Source: Allomuricauda sp.
GTDB taxonomy: Bacteria; Bacteroidota; Bacteroidia; Flavobacteriales; Flavobacteriaceae
Direction: 5' to 3'
Length of the DNA: 64,000 nucleotides
Assembly (NCBI RefSeq): GCF_002699205.1
Contig: NZ_PABT01000011.1
Span: 1-64,000, forward strand
Both the position numbers and the translations under genes were made by a program. Shown piece after piece: positions 54,031 through 64,000 of this stretch (the stretch's first letter is position 1; each line of letters starts with the position of its first letter). Below the pieces are notes generated by a model, which searched no databases, was not told where the DNA came from, and saw nothing but the letters and a program-made list of their open reading frames with translations.

Positions 54031-54058
54031 GAAAAGGTAGCGATTTGCTACCTTTTTC
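54031..54058 (+). terminator. terminator after the cargo genes
   Basis: AAAAGGTAGC and GCTACCTTTTT pair around a 5-base loop, followed by T residues; it lies about 90 bases after the second GNAT gene. Confidence 0.8.
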
Positions 54059-54073
54059 ATTTTATACTAATCT

Positions 54074-54106
54074 GCCAAATACTGCCACACAACGCCACTT
54101 ACTGCC
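54074..54106 (+). promoter_or_regulatory. phased-GCC site C, upstream of mobC
   Basis: GCC starts at 54074, 54084, 54094 and 54104, exactly 10 bp apart, in the direction of mobC. After 33 bases a TTCA box occurs (54140-54143, within TTTAAATTCAC), and the start codon is at 54169. Confidence 0.7.
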
Positions 54107-54168
54107 ATATTTTAAGAGCCGACAGCAACAGCCTTTAAATTCACGCCCGAACATTAAAACTTAAAATA

Positions 54169-56169
54169 ATGCAGGGAGAAGACGATTTAAGAGGGCTTGC
54201 CAAAATAATGGCTTTTATGCGGGCAGTCAGTATTCTTTTGGTGCTGATGCACCTTTATTGGTTCTGCTACGGTTTCTTTTTAGAACGTGGCTGGACGTTG
54301 GAAGTAATCAACAAGATGTTAGGCAATTTCGACCGTACGGCGGGCTTGTTTTCACATACCCTTTATACAAAAGCATTCGCTTTGGTTTTACTGGCTTTGA
54401 GTTGCTTAGGGACAAAGGGTGTAAAGAATGAGAAGATAACCTGGTCTAAAATTTATGTGGCGTTGGGCATTGGCTTTGCGCTGTTCTTCCTGAACACACC
54501 ATTGCTAAAGCTATCCCCCGCAACAAGCACATTTCTGTATATTCTTACTATCTCGTTAGGTTATATCGCCTTGCTGATGGCAGGCGTATGGATGAGCCGA
54601 TTGCTCCGTACCAACCTAATGGACGATGTTTTCAATAACGAAAACGAGAGCTTTCAACAGGAAACCAAGCTGATGGAAAACGAGTATTCCGTCAACCTGC
54701 CCACCAAATTTTACTACAAAGGCAAATGGAACAACGGTTGGATAAACATTGTAAATCCTTTCAGGGCATCAATCGTGTTGGGTACTCCGGGTTCCGGTAA
54801 ATCTTATGCCATCGTAAACAACTACATCAAGCAGCAGATAGAAAAAGGCTTTAGTATGTACATCTACGATTTCAAGTTTGACGACCTTTCGACTATCGCC
54901 TACAATCATTTACTAAAGCACCGGGATAAATACAAGGTACAGCCGAAATTTTACGTGATAAATTTCGACGACCCACGCAAGAGCCACCGTTGTAATCCAC
55001 TCAATCCCGATTTTATGACCGACATTTCTGATGCTTACGAAGCGGCTTATACCATAATGCTAAACCTCAACAGGTCGTGGATACAGAAGCAAGGCGATTT
55101 TTTCGTGGAAAGCCCAATTATTCTTTTAGCTGCTATTATTTGGTATCTGAAAATCTATGAGGATGGCAAGTATTGTACGTTCCCACACGCCATTGAATTG
55201 CTGAACAAAAAGTATTCGGACGTATTCACGATTTTAACCTCATACCCCGATTTGGAAAACTATTTGTCGCCCTTTATGGATGCGTGGCAAGGTGGCGCAC
55301 AAGACCAGTTACAAGGGCAGATAGCATCGGCAAAAATACCTTTGTCAAGAATGATTAGCCCGCAGTTGTACTGGGTAATGACCGGGGATGATTTTACACT
55401 CGACATCAATAACCCGAACGAGCCGAAGATTTTGTGCGTGGGTAACAATCCCGACCGCCAAAATATTTATTCAGCAGCATTAGGGTTGTACAATTCCCGA
55501 ATTGTCAAGCTCATCAACAAAAAAGGACAATTAAAGAGTTCGGTTATCATAGATGAGTTACCCACGATTTACTTCAGAGGACTGGATAATCTTATTGCAA
55601 CTGCGAGAAGTAATAAGGTGGCAGTATGTTTGGGCTTCCAGGATTTTTCGCAATTAACGAGGGATTACGGCGACAAGGAAAGCAAGGTAATACAGAATAC
55701 GGTAGGTAATATATTCAGTGGTCAGGTGGTTGGAGAAACGGCAAAAAGTCTTTCGGAGCGTTTCGGTAAAGTATTACAGAAACGTCAGAGTATGACCATT
55801 AACCGCAATGATAAATCCACCTCTATTTCCACACAGTTAGACAGCCTTATTCCGGCTTCCAAAATTTCAACGCTTACACAGGGTATGTTTGTCGGTTCTG
55901 TATCGGATAACTTTGATGAACGTATCGAGCAAAAGATATTTCACGCCGAAATCGTGGTAGATAATGAAAAGGTAGCCGCCGAAACCAAAGCCTACCAAAA
56001 GATACCCCAAATCTTATCTTTTGTAAATGAGCAGGGCGAGGATAAAATGAAGCAGGAAATTGAAAGCAATTACAAACAGATAAAAAAAGACATCCTGAAT
56101 ATTGTTGTTAGCGAAATGGAGCGTATCAAGAATGACCCGAACTTGCAGCATTTGGTACAGGACGGATAA
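54169..56169 (+). CDS. mobC: MobC, VirD4/TraG-family coupling protein
   Basis: This 666-aa protein has four N-terminal membrane helices (~13-150), Walker A VLGTPGSGKSYAIV (~204-217), Walker B SVIIDELPTIYF (~459) and the CLGFQDFSQL motif of VirD4-type coupling ATPases. It brings the relaxosome to the transfer channel. Its promoter region carries phased-GCC site C. Confidence 0.94.
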   Translation: MQGEDDLRGLAKIMAFMRAVSILLVLMHLYWFCYGFFLERGWTLEVINKMLGNFDRTAGLFSHTLYTKAFALVLLALSCLGTKGVKNEKITWSKIYVALGIGFALFFLNTPLLKLSPATSTFLYILTISLGYIALLMAGVWMSRLLRTNLMDDVFNNENESFQQETKLMENEYSVNLPTKFYYKGKWNNGWINIVNPFRASIVLGTPGSGKSYAIVNNYIKQQIEKGFSMYIYDFKFDDLSTIAYNHLLKHRDKYKVQPKFYVINFDDPRKSHRCNPLNPDFMTDISDAYEAAYTIMLNLNRSWIQKQGDFFVESPIILLAAIIWYLKIYEDGKYCTFPHAIELLNKKYSDVFTILTSYPDLENYLSPFMDAWQGGAQDQLQGQIASAKIPLSRMISPQLYWVMTGDDFTLDINNPNEPKILCVGNNPDRQNIYSAALGLYNSRIVKLINKKGQLKSSVIIDELPTIYFRGLDNLIATARSNKVAVCLGFQDFSQLTRDYGDKESKVIQNTVGNIFSGQVVGETAKSLSERFGKVLQKRQSMTINRNDKSTSISTQLDSLIPASKISTLTQGMFVGSVSDNFDERIEQKIFHAEIVVDNEKVAAETKAYQKIPQILSFVNEQGEDKMKQEIESNYKQIKKDILNIVVSEMERIKNDPNLQHLVQDG

Positions 56170-56172
56170 TTT

Positions 56173-56201
56173 AAAAGGGAGGCTTAAATGACCTCCCTTT
56201 T
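56173..56201. terminator. bidirectional terminator between mobC and the methylase-helicase gene
   Basis: AAAAGGGAGG and CCTCCCTTTT form a perfect 10-bp stem with a 9-base loop. The two flanking genes converge here. Confidence 0.88.
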
Positions 56202-56223
56202 TTATTGCCTGCCCGTTCAGGTT

Positions 56224-59200
56224 TTACAATACGCCACGAGGCAAATGAATACCTTTTGTCCGTATAATGCTTTCCTGAACCTTTGGAGCTTCTTTCTGCT
56301 TTTCTGCCTGCTCCGGAGCATCTTGTTTGGTTTCTGGTGTAATAGATAGCTGTATCTTTCTTTCTACGGCAGCCAGTTCCGTTTTGAGTTCGCCCAGTTT
56401 ACTTTCTTTCGACCAAGTACCGTTAACCACTTCCTGAAGAATGGGCAGGTCTTTTTGTATCTCCGTAATTTTCTTGTGCTCCTGCTCGATATAGCCGGGC
56501 AATTTCTCCAGTGCATTAAGGAAGTTCGTAGCAGCCAGCTTTTCATCTTTAGCAATCACACCGTTGTTGTAGGTATATTTGATATTGCCCTCGCCCTGTA
56601 CCAAAAAACGGTTTACCCTTATATCCACACCCTCTTTTTCGGACATTTCCGTTTTTACCAAAAGCGTAAATCCGTATAACGTACCGATTTCTTCATACTG
56701 ACCTCCGGTTCGGGCTTTGTCCGCAATCTGGTTGAGTTTTGCACCGATTTGTTTAATATCGGCATTGGGCGGTAAGCCATCCAACTGTACAGGATTTACG
56801 ATTGTACCGTCTGACCGTTTTTGGATACGCTCTTGCAGATTATTCCAATCAAGGCTCATACGGTTTAAACGAGATTGAGTGCTTTGCAACATTTCCGTAT
56901 AATCTTCCAATTTGTACTTCGCACTATACTTTGAACGGTTGAACGCCTGTTTTTCGCTTTCCAACCCGGCAATCTGTTTTTCCAATTTGGCTTTATCCAA
57001 CAGGTCTGTATTTCCTGATAGGATAGCCACGTATTCCGAAAAATTCATTCCCGATTTTTCGTCCATACTGCCCTCGTCAATAGTACGTTTGCCGAGGTTA
57101 TTGTTTTTTAATTGGTCTATAAAAAGTTGCTTATTGTACAACAGATTGAACTTGTAACTATCCAATGATTTTTCTACGGCATAGATAATCACATCTACTT
57201 TGTTATCGGCAAAGAATTTGGCAATCTCATTACCTTTTCGAACGGCTCTGCCGTCCCTTTGAGCAAGGTCGCTTGGTCGCCACGGCGTATCGAGATGATG
57301 AACGGCAACGGCTCTTTTCTGTGCGTTCACGCCAGTTCCGAGCATACTTGTGGAACCGAACAACACACGGATTTTGCCCTCGTTCATTCCTTTGATAAGT
57401 TCCTTACGTTGCTTATCATTTTTGCCTTCCTGTATAAAACGGATTTCGTTTGCAGGTATGCCGTGGTCTTCCACGAGCTTGCGTTTGATTTCGGAGTACA
57501 CATTCCATTCGCCCGGCTTGTAGGTTCCCAAATCGGAGAAAACGAACTGTGTTCCTTTCTGTGCGTTGTATTGGTTGTAATACTTGGTAATGTTTGCCGC
57601 ACAATGCGAAGCCTTGTTATCGGGGTGGTCATCATACGCACCGCTTACCATCCGCATATCCAAAGACATTTTACGGGCGTAGTCCGTTGCGATGAGCATC
57701 TTTGCTTTTTCTTCCGATGGAGATAAAGGTGCTCTTCCGAGTAGTTCTCCTTTTCCTGTTTTTGCAAATTCCATCAGACTTTGGATAAATTCTTCCTGGT
57801 CGGGAGTAGGCGGTATATTGTACAACACCTCGTTCTTATTGGGGCGGTCAATTCCTATATCTTTTGCCGTTCGGTAATCCGTAATTTCGGAGTAGAATTG
57901 TGCCAGTTCCGGCACTTTGATAAAGTATCGGAAACGTTCTTTAGCTACAATGTTGTTAGCAACAGAAAATTCATAATCGGTCGTTTTCCTTGCATAGATA
58001 GCTGCCCACGCATCAAAAGAATGAATGCCCTGTTTTTCCAATGCCCGTGGTCGCAGGTATTTGAACAGCAGATATAGTTCCGTTAATGAGTTGCTGATGG
58101 TAGTTCCTGAAAGAAAGGTTGCTCCCATATCCGCATTGGTACGCTCCTGAATAGTACGGATAGCAAAGAGCAGGTTCAATGCTTTTTGGCTTCCGTCCAC
58201 ATTGCCCAATCCGGCAACCCTTGTATGCCTTGTGTTGAACATCAGGTTTTTGAATTGGTGGCTTTCATCAACGAACAAGTGGTCAATGCCCATCATCTTA
58301 AAATCCACCACATCATCTTTTCGGTTTTCAATATCGTGTTGCAGGGTTTTGAGCTTGACTTCGAGGTTTTCTTTCCGCTTGATTACTCCGGCAAGCATCC
58401 CTCTGGTAACTTCCTTGCCTTGCGATTGCAGGGCATCGAGGTTACGCTCTACGCTGTCTAATTCTATTTGGAGTATTTCTTTTTGAATTTCGGGCGATTG
58501 CGGTATCATTCCGAATTGGTCGTGTGTCAGTATCACACAATCCCAATCGTTGTTTTTAATGTCGCCAAAAATCCGCAGGCGTTTTTGGGGCGTAAAATCT
58601 TCCTTGCCAGGAAACAGAATTTTTGCGTGTGGGTAAGCCGTGCGGTAGGCTTCGGCAATTTCGTGAACATTGCTTTTCAGCCCGATAATCATAGGCTTAT
58701 GGGCTAACCCCAAACGCTTCATTTCCTGTGCAGCCGTACACATTACCAACGTTTTTCCTGCACCTACTTCGTGGTCGCAAATTGCCCCGTTGTTGAGCTT
58801 TATCATCCAAACGGCATCCTTTTGGCTCGAATACAGGTCATTAATGCCTAAGCCCTTGCAGTCTAATCCCGGAAACTCCTGATGTGTGCCGTCGTAGTTA
58901 GGGCGGACGAAACAGTTAAACGTATCATTATATTGGTCGGTCAGCCTTGTTTTGAACTCATCGTTTTGGGCGTGAAGCCAATCGGTAAAGGCGTTGCGGA
59001 TTTCATCAATCTTAGTATTCGCCATTTGTATGGCTTCCATATCCCGCACTTTGACATCTTTGCCTTCAACCGTTATTGTTTTTGAAATATCGGGCGTGGT
59101 ATTGACAAGGGCGTGTTTGAGCAGGGCAATCCCATCATACGTCCGGCTTTGGGCTTTGACGGCGTATTTCTCCCAAATGTGTACGTTCTTCTGTTTGCAG

Positions 59201-61644
59201 GTTACGGAAAAGTCATCGGCACTGTCGGAATAATGGACACGGACTTCTGCATCGAACAGGTGCGATGCAAACCGGGCATAAATACCTGTGGGTATCCAGC
59301 GTTCGCCCAGATTAAAATCGAGTTCTTCAAATTCAATTCGTATTGGTCTTGCTTCCTCTAATACGGTAAGGCTTTCTTTGGCTTGTGTATCATCGGGATT
59401 GCTTTCGAGATAGGCTCTGACTTTCTCCGCTTTTTCCACTACGTTCCCTGCAATCCAGCGTTCGGCTATTTCATATTCCTTTTGAAGTGGATTGTAGTAG
59501 ATACGACCGTGTAAGGCTTCTTTCAAAGCATCGTCAGGCATACCGCTGATTTCGGACATAAAGTCCAAATCCACGCTTCCGTACTTGTTCAACGAAGCTG
59601 ATAACGCTTCTTCGGGATTATCCGTTGCTATGGTTATAGTAGAAAAACTAACAGGTCTGCTGAATATATCGGCTTTGTGTACCACGCCACCAATAACACG
59701 TTCCAAATAAGGGATTTCCTTACCGGAACTATCCGTTTTGATGAGCTTGATATTATCGGCACTGTTGAGGTTGCCGTACCTTTTAATAAAGGCATCGTAA
59801 AGGCGATTAAGGTTTTCCCTTTCTTCTTTGTATTCGGTCTGATGCTGTGCCTCTTTTGTGTAAAGCTGTTGGTAAACATCACGCACCCCGATATACGCTT
59901 CGGCTCTTGCTTTCTGTAAGGTCGGTAACTGTAAAGGGTGGAATACAGCCGTACCGTCTGCTATATCTACATCTTGCAGATGACCGACCCAACCATTATC
60001 CACCACAAGGCAATCGTTGCGATGGAACGATTGCAGTTTGCCACTGTACGGAGCAGGTTCGGGAATGGTATCGGGAATAGCTGGCTTATCAGCTTGGCCA
60101 TTCTCATTGATACTTGAAAACAGGTCGCCGATAACTTCCTGTTTTTTGCCGTTGGCTGATGTATTTCCATTGGTAGGTCTATTAGTAACAGGAGGCGTAT
60201 AAGGTTGTTGCATCGCACTGAACAGGTCGGTTTGGCGACCTATTGCACGGCGGTTTGTTTTAGTGCTTTGCCTTTTGGCTTGCGTGGTTCTTTTGGGCGG
60301 AGCAGCAACCATTACAGGTTCGTCCGCATTTTCAAACAGGTCGAAGATGCTTAGTTGCTTTAATTCCTGTGGGCTTTCCCGATGGGTTACAGGCGTGGGT
60401 ACAGGTTGCGGTTTTGGCTGAATGATTACAGGCTCAATAACCGGAGGTGTAACCGTTGGTTCAATCGGAATTTGTATTATAGGTTCATCGTTCCGTTCGC
60501 CTTTGTACAAACCTATATTCAGGTGCTTGCCAAAATCTTCGGAAAGCATTTGTTTTAAATCTTTGGCAATTCCCTCAACGCCGTCTTTATGCGTATAGAT
60601 TAATGCAGGTTGTCCGTATGGGTCGGTATCTAATTTACGTTCGGTATGCACAATCCTTGTGTTGTCCTGAAAGAGTGCATTACCAGGTGTATTGTATTCT
60701 GTTTGCCTGCTTTGGCAAAACAGATCTTCCCTTTCGGTCAGATTTTGTTTTGCCGTATTCTTTTGCAGGATAATCAGGTCGCTTCCGACTTCTGTACCTG
60801 CATATTCTGTAAAAAGATTGTTGGGTAAGCGAACAACCGAAACCAGATTATTATCCTGCATTAACGCCTTGCGTATGGGTTCGTTCTTAGGGCTGTTCAG
60901 AATGCCCTGTGAAGTAATGTAAACCAACAAACCGCCCTCACGGAGCATATCAGCACCTTTCAGAAAAAAGTAATTGTGTATGCTTCGGGCTGCCTGTACT
61001 TTTGCACTGTCCCTGCTACGGGAATAGGAAAGGTCGAAAACGGAAGTATCGCCAAATGGTATATTGCTGGCAATTACATCATAGCTGTTTTGTTCCTTTT
61101 CGAGAATTTCTTCAAAACCACTTACACGGATATTGCTTTCGGGGTAAAGCTGTTTTAAAATCTTGCCTGTGAGCAAGTCTTTTTCATAAGCGGTAATACT
61201 TTGTTGGTTTTCCGAAAAGGACTGTACGAATGAGCCGATACCTGCGGACGGTTCAAGGAATTTATCAATGTTCAGACCTCTTTCACGCAAGGTTGCGGAA
61301 ATCGCATCTATTACCTGTGGCGGTGTATAAAAAGCTGTCAGTACGGAACTTTTCATACTGTCCACATACCTGCGGTATTGCTTATCGTCTTCGGAATTTT
61401 CTTTGAGCAGTTGGTGGAGTTCCTGCGTAATAGGGAAAAGGTCGTGTTCGGTTTTTCTCCAATGATTGATGTCTATTTCGTTGGCTATGGGGTTCAGCAC
61501 GAATTTAAGACCGCCAAATCCGCTGTATTGCATCATTAGCAGTCTTTCGCCTACGGTGGCTTGCCGTTTCTCCTTTTCCAGTTTAAAAGCAATTCGCAGG
61601 GCATCAATATTCTGTTGGAGATGTTGCTTCTTACTGAAGCCCAT
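56224..61644 (-). CDS. 1806-aa DNA methylase-helicase fusion (DarB-like)
   Basis: The N-terminal part is a methylase-like domain with motif [12 protein letters not shown] (~135) and motif [10 protein letters not shown] (~195), in which the usual NPPF/NPPY reads NIPF. A Pro/Gln/Thr-rich linker (~400-560) leads to a superfamily 2 helicase: [13 protein letters not shown] (~955), LFVDESHQF (~1125) and [19 protein letters not shown] (~1455). The C-terminus (~1550-1790) is coiled coil. Large methylase-helicases of this kind are standard on Bacteroidota ICEs and resemble phage P1 DarB, an antirestriction protein. Whether the methylase is active is unclear. It overlaps DUF1896 by 14 bases. Confidence 0.88.
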   Translation of the reverse strand: MGFSKKQHLQQNIDALRIAFKLEKEKRQATVGERLLMMQYSGFGGLKFVLNPIANEIDINHWRKTEHDLFPITQELHQLLKENSEDDKQYRRYVDSMKSSVLTAFYTPPQVIDAISATLRERGLNIDKFLEPSAGIGSFVQSFSENQQSITAYEKDLLTGKILKQLYPESNIRVSGFEEILEKEQNSYDVIASNIPFGDTSVFDLSYSRSRDSAKVQAARSIHNYFFLKGADMLREGGLLVYITSQGILNSPKNEPIRKALMQDNNLVSVVRLPNNLFTEYAGTEVGSDLIILQKNTAKQNLTEREDLFCQSRQTEYNTPGNALFQDNTRIVHTERKLDTDPYGQPALIYTHKDGVEGIAKDLKQMLSEDFGKHLNIGLYKGERNDEPIIQIPIEPTVTPPVIEPVIIQPKPQPVPTPVTHRESPQELKQLSIFDLFENADEPVMVAAPPKRTTQAKRQSTKTNRRAIGRQTDLFSAMQQPYTPPVTNRPTNGNTSANGKKQEVIGDLFSSINENGQADKPAIPDTIPEPAPYSGKLQSFHRNDCLVVDNGWVGHLQDVDIADGTAVFHPLQLPTLQKARAEAYIGVRDVYQQLYTKEAQHQTEYKEERENLNRLYDAFIKRYGNLNSADNIKLIKTDSSGKEIPYLERVIGGVVHKADIFSRPVSFSTITIATDNPEEALSASLNKYGSVDLDFMSEISGMPDDALKEALHGRIYYNPLQKEYEIAERWIAGNVVEKAEKVRAYLESNPDDTQAKESLTVLEEARPIRIEFEELDFNLGERWIPTGIYARFASHLFDAEVRVHYSDSADDFSVTCKQKNVHIWEKYAVKAQSRTYDGIALLKHALVNTTPDISKTITVEGKDVKVRDMEAIQMANTKIDEIRNAFTDWLHAQNDEFKTRLTDQYNDTFNCFVRPNYDGTHQEFPGLDCKGLGINDLYSSQKDAVWMIKLNNGAICDHEVGAGKTLVMCTAAQEMKRLGLAHKPMIIGLKSNVHEIAEAYRTAYPHAKILFPGKEDFTPQKRLRIFGDIKNNDWDCVILTHDQFGMIPQSPEIQKEILQIELDSVERNLDALQSQGKEVTRGMLAGVIKRKENLEVKLKTLQHDIENRKDDVVDFKMMGIDHLFVDESHQFKNLMFNTRHTRVAGLGNVDGSQKALNLLFAIRTIQERTNADMGATFLSGTTISNSLTELYLLFKYLRPRALEKQGIHSFDAWAAIYARKTTDYEFSVANNIVAKERFRYFIKVPELAQFYSEITDYRTAKDIGIDRPNKNEVLYNIPPTPDQEEFIQSLMEFAKTGKGELLGRAPLSPSEEKAKMLIATDYARKMSLDMRMVSGAYDDHPDNKASHCAANITKYYNQYNAQKGTQFVFSDLGTYKPGEWNVYSEIKRKLVEDHGIPANEIRFIQEGKNDKQRKELIKGMNEGKIRVLFGSTSMLGTGVNAQKRAVAVHHLDTPWRPSDLAQRDGRAVRKGNEIAKFFADNKVDVIIYAVEKSLDSYKFNLLYNKQLFIDQLKNNNLGKRTIDEGSMDEKSGMNFSEYVAILSGNTDLLDKAKLEKQIAGLESEKQAFNRSKYSAKYKLEDYTEMLQSTQSRLNRMSLDWNNLQERIQKRSDGTIVNPVQLDGLPPNADIKQIGAKLNQIADKARTGGQYEEIGTLYGFTLLVKTEMSEKEGVDIRVNRFLVQGEGNIKYTYNNGVIAKDEKLAATNFLNALEKLPGYIEQEHKKITEIQKDLPILQEVVNGTWSKESKLGELKTELAAVERKIQLSITPETKQDAPEQAEKQKEAPKVQESIIRTKGIHLPRGVL

Positions 61645-62068
61645 TTTCCTCTATCCATATTGCGATGGTTCCAGTCAGTTCGGTATAGAGTAAATCAAAC
61701 TCATAACCGTAGGCGAAATCATCGGTTAATTCATATCCTGCGAGAACAGCCTCACAGACAGGGAACATTTTAAGGGCAAACGGTCGCAGTTCCTCATCTG
61801 CCATTACGGTATCAAACTCATTGCATACCACCTGAAAAACAGTGTCGAATTTGGAGAAGTGTAAGCCCTCAAAAAGTATGTAGTTGGCTATTTCATTGCA
61901 TTGCTCAATGGGGTTTCCCGCCCTGAAAGCACCCTCATAAGCATTGGAAGCCCACGAAGAACGCTGGTCGATAAATTTTTGGTCGTGTGCCTTTTCGGGG
62001 AAGCTACTGTTTAACAGTTCTTGCAGTCGTAATCTGAAATACGATAGGTCTTTTTGCTGTACATCCAT
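61631..62068 (-). CDS. DUF1896 protein
   Basis: This 145-aa protein ([26 protein letters not shown]-type basic middle replaced by [17 protein letters not shown], then [20 protein letters not shown]) fits DUF1896, which on Bacteroidota ICEs always precedes the methylase-helicase. Its function is unknown. It starts 71 bases from phased-GCC site B. Confidence 0.87.
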   Translation of the reverse strand: MDVQQKDLSYFRLRLQELLNSSFPEKAHDQKFIDQRSSWASNAYEGAFRAGNPIEQCNEIANYILFEGLHFSKFDTVFQVVCNEFDTVMADEELRPFALKMFPVCEAVLAGYELTDDFAYGYEFDLLYTELTGTIAIWIEENGLQ

Positions 62069-62138
62069 ACTATATTTTGTTTTAGAATTTTACTTAAATC
62101 CTAAAATTAGAAGCAGGAGCAAATGCCTATGAGAATGT

Positions 62139-62171
62139 TGCAGGGTTTGGCTTTGAAAGGCAGGATTTGGC
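62139..62171 (-). promoter_or_regulatory. phased-GCC site B, upstream of DUF1896 and the methylase-helicase
   Basis: Plus-strand TGC, GGC, GGC and GGC start at 62139, 62149, 62159 and 62169, exactly 10 bp apart. In the gene direction a TTTA box follows after 33 bases (62102-62105). The block aligns closely with site A, including the TTTGGC and AAAGGCAG words. Confidence 0.68.
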
Positions 62172-62182
62172 GTAATAGGCAA

Positions 62183-62209
62183 CAAAAAACCTCCGATAAT
62201 TCGGAGGTT
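62183..62209 (-). terminator. terminator of the ORF6N gene
   Basis: AACCTCCGA and TCGGAGGTT pair perfectly around a 4-base loop; on the minus strand a T-run follows. It lies 6 bases after the ORF6N stop. Confidence 0.87.
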
Positions 62210-62214
62210 CATTT

Positions 62215-63096
62215 TTATGGCTTATTCAAGATTTGAAGCATCCTGCCGACTTCAATATCCATTCTTGAAAAGGCAAACCATTTTTTGCCCAGGTCTTTGA
62301 GTGATGCCCCGATGTGGTAGAGTTCTGTATGGTCAATAATCAAGAAACGGTCGTGGGCATCGGAGAAAAGCTCAATATCTACCGGAGGATATTGGCTATT
62401 GTAGCGTTGTAAATCCAACCGTAATTGATTACTGATATTTTTAGTAAGGATTGTGGCTGTTACATTGTCTTTGCGTTTCCCCAATAACGTAAGCACGGTA
62501 TCATCCACATAATTATCAAGCAGGATAATGGAACTTGTGGCATTGCGGATAATATCGGAAACAAAGGCATAGGCATCAAAAACCTGCCCGTTATAGAAAA
62601 TGCCTTTTTCGCTGTGCAGCTTATCACTTTCCAAAGCCTTAAAAATCTCTTCAAATTTTTGGTCGGCTTCCAGTTGCTTTAACTCGATATTATCCAAACG
62701 ATGAAACAAAGAAGCATTGCTAATAAGCATACGCCGCATTTCTACAAAGGCTTCCATTATTTCAACACTCATTTTAACGGCTATGTCTGAACGGAGTATG
62801 GCAGATGCCATTGCAACGCCTTGTTCGGTAAAAACATAGGGTAAATAACGTCTGCCGCCGTAGCTCAAACTTGAGGTTCCAATTTGGAACCTCAAGTTTT
62901 CAACTTCCTCTTCGGTCAGTTGAAAGCAGAATGATACAGGAAATCGCTCAATATTTCTTTTAACGGCTTTGTTCAGGTTCTTTGTTTCTACCTGATATAA
63001 GGCAGCGAGGTCACTATCCAACATTACCTGTTTGCCCCGGATAGTATAAATCAGGTTCCTGATTTCTTTGGGTACGATTGACGGTTTATTTTCCAT
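62215..63096 (-). CDS. ORF6N-domain protein (phage antirepressor-like)
   Basis: Start at ATG 63096 (MENKPSIVPKEI) is preferred to 63150, which would overlap the topoisomerase gene by 65 bases; even so the genes overlap by 11. The N-terminal ~120 residues match ORF6N/KilA-N-type DNA-binding domains (RGKQVMLDSDLAALYQVETK, YVFTEQGVAMASAIL). The rest contains a DUF-like PLD-type segment with ILLDNYVD and HDRFLIIDHTELYHIG, the HxK-like pattern of a phospholipase D fold (with R in place of K). Role unknown; possibly a regulator of gene expression. Confidence 0.85.
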   Translation of the reverse strand: MENKPSIVPKEIRNLIYTIRGKQVMLDSDLAALYQVETKNLNKAVKRNIERFPVSFCFQLTEEEVENLRFQIGTSSLSYGGRRYLPYVFTEQGVAMASAILRSDIAVKMSVEIMEAFVEMRRMLISNASLFHRLDNIELKQLEADQKFEEIFKALESDKLHSEKGIFYNGQVFDAYAFVSDIIRNATSSIILLDNYVDDTVLTLLGKRKDNVTATILTKNISNQLRLDLQRYNSQYPPVDIELFSDAHDRFLIIDHTELYHIGASLKDLGKKWFAFSRMDIEVGRMLQILNKP

Positions 63097-64000
63097 TGCG
63101 TTTACTGCTTTTGTTTTTCTCAAACTCAAAAGAGGTACTACAATCGGCATTCAACACGATATACGCATCGAATTTCTTACCTGCTTTGCTTGTCATTCCT
63201 TTGATTAAAGAGGTTTTGCCTTTATTGACAAGGCTTGTTACATTTTCGATACTGATTTGCACACCGCAGACGATACGGAACTGTACCCAACTACAAACCT
63301 CATCGGGACACTTCACAATTTTATCACGGATAATGAGTTGCTGGCTTTTGCATTTAGGGCAAACCAACTTCGGTAGGTTGTTTTGAGCAATAGAAGTTTG
63401 CAGCAATTCATCGGTAATGGATTTGGCATAGGTTTCCATTTCCTTTTGAAATGTTCCGGCATCCGCTTCGTTGTTCTCGATTTTCTGCAATGCCAATTCC
63501 CATTCGGCGGTCATTGCCACATCCGCAATTTTTCGGTCTTTGACAAGCCCGTACACCTGCAATCCTTTTTCCGTAGGGATTAATGAACGTTTATCCCTTT
63601 GGATATAATTGCGGGTAAACAGGGTTTCGATAATGGCGGCTCTTGTAGCCGGAGTACCGATACCGATATTTTTGAGGGCTTTGCGCTCTTCCTCGTTCTC
63701 GATTTCTTTCCCTGCGGTTTCCATAGCCGACAAAAGCCCGGCTTCGGTGTAAAGCACTGGCGGTTTGGTCTGCTTTTCCAAAACGGCGGCTTCCTTTATT
63801 TTGAGTTCATCGCCTTTATTCAGTTCAGGTAGTTCCTGTACCGGCTCTTCGCCATCATCGGTAAAACTTCCTTTGATGGAACGCCAACCCGCTTCCTGAA
63901 TTTTACAGCCTTTTGCCGTAAAGTCGTAATGCAATACCTGTAATGATACATCGGTTATTTCTTTGACACAGGCTTGTGATATGGCTTCGAGCAACCGAAG
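63086..64000 (-). CDS. type IA DNA topoisomerase (TopB-like), C-terminal part
   Basis: The frame is open to the right edge (305 codons), so the N-terminal part with the catalytic tyrosine is outside the window. Visible are GIGTPATRAAIIETLF, followed by RNYIQRDKRSLIPTEKGL, and a C-terminal Cys4 zinc ribbon (CPKCKSQQ then CPDEVCSW). It resembles topoisomerase III enzymes encoded on Bacteroidota ICEs, used in replication or transfer of the element. It appears cotranscribed with the ORF6N gene. Confidence 0.92.
   Translation of the reverse strand, partial: LRLLEAISQACVKEITDVSLQVLHYDFTAKGCKIQEAGWRSIKGSFTDDGEEPVQELPELNKGDELKIKEAAVLEKQTKPPVLYTEAGLLSAMETAGKEIENEEERKALKNIGIGTPATRAAIIETLFTRNYIQRDKRSLIPTEKGLQVYGLVKDRKIADVAMTAEWELALQKIENNEADAGTFQKEMETYAKSITDELLQTSIAQNNLPKLVCPKCKSQQLIIRDKIVKCPDEVCSWVQFRIVCGVQISIENVTSLVNKGKTSLIKGMTSKAGKKFDAYIVLNADCSTSFEFEKNKSSKRNGK

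Overview
The window is Bacteroidota DNA, probably Flavobacteriia or Sphingobacteriia. It is low in GC, it carries the Bacteroidota-type conjugation set (traA-traQ, mobA-mobB-mobC, MPF_B family), its signal peptides and lipobox fit that phylum, and several promoter-like boxes match the phylum's -33 TTTG / -7 TAnnTTTG pattern. No tRNA, rRNA or CRISPR array was seen.

Bases 1-15050 form one minus-strand biosynthetic gene cluster of about eleven genes. In transcription order they are: a NusG/UpxY-like antiterminator; an ABC exporter (ATPase plus MacB/FtsX-type permease); a chorismate-lyase-like protein; an AMP-dependent acyl ligase; a stand-alone acyl carrier protein; a GT1 glycosyltransferase; an A-T-C NRPS; a class I methyltransferase; a HemN-like radical SAM enzyme; and a second NRPS that starts with a condensation domain and runs off the left edge. 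A plausible reading is that chorismate gives an aryl acid (4-hydroxybenzoate-like), which is loaded on the carrier protein, extended by NRPS modules, modified by the HemN-like/methyltransferase pair, glycosylated and exported. No known compound is recognised. The last ~95 bases of the left edge jump from about 33% to about 70% GC while staying in frame.

Bases ~15.1-64 kb (and beyond the right edge) are an integrative conjugative element (ICE). Its tyrosine integrase at 15486 faces inward, so the left attachment site should lie in 15.1-15.5 kb, right beside the cluster. Then follow ssb, a DUF932 gene, a PRTRC block encoding a ubiquitin-like protein, an E2-like and an E1-like protein, HTH proteins, a large ABC-ATPase with a zinc-hook motif (RloC-like candidate), the traE-traQ operon, the traA-D operon, mobA-mobB, the mobC coupling protein, a 1806-aa methylase-helicase, DUF1896, an ORF6N protein and the C-terminal part of a type IA topoisomerase.

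Cargo sits between backbone operons. Between traD and traE lies a plus-strand defence island (XRE regulator, Eco57I-like type IIG restriction-modification pair, Gabija-like OLD nuclease plus UvrD helicase). Between mobB and mobC lie a Crp/Fnr regulator, an SMR exporter and two GNAT acetyltransferases, one of which has a close paralogue near 23.4 kb.

The most unusual regulatory signal is a block of GCC triplets spaced exactly 10 bp apart. It occurs upstream of five ICE operons (traA, traE, mobC, the HTH pair, the DUF1896/helicase operon), always in the same orientation and with a -7-like box at the same distance. It looks like the operator of an ICE-wide regulon.
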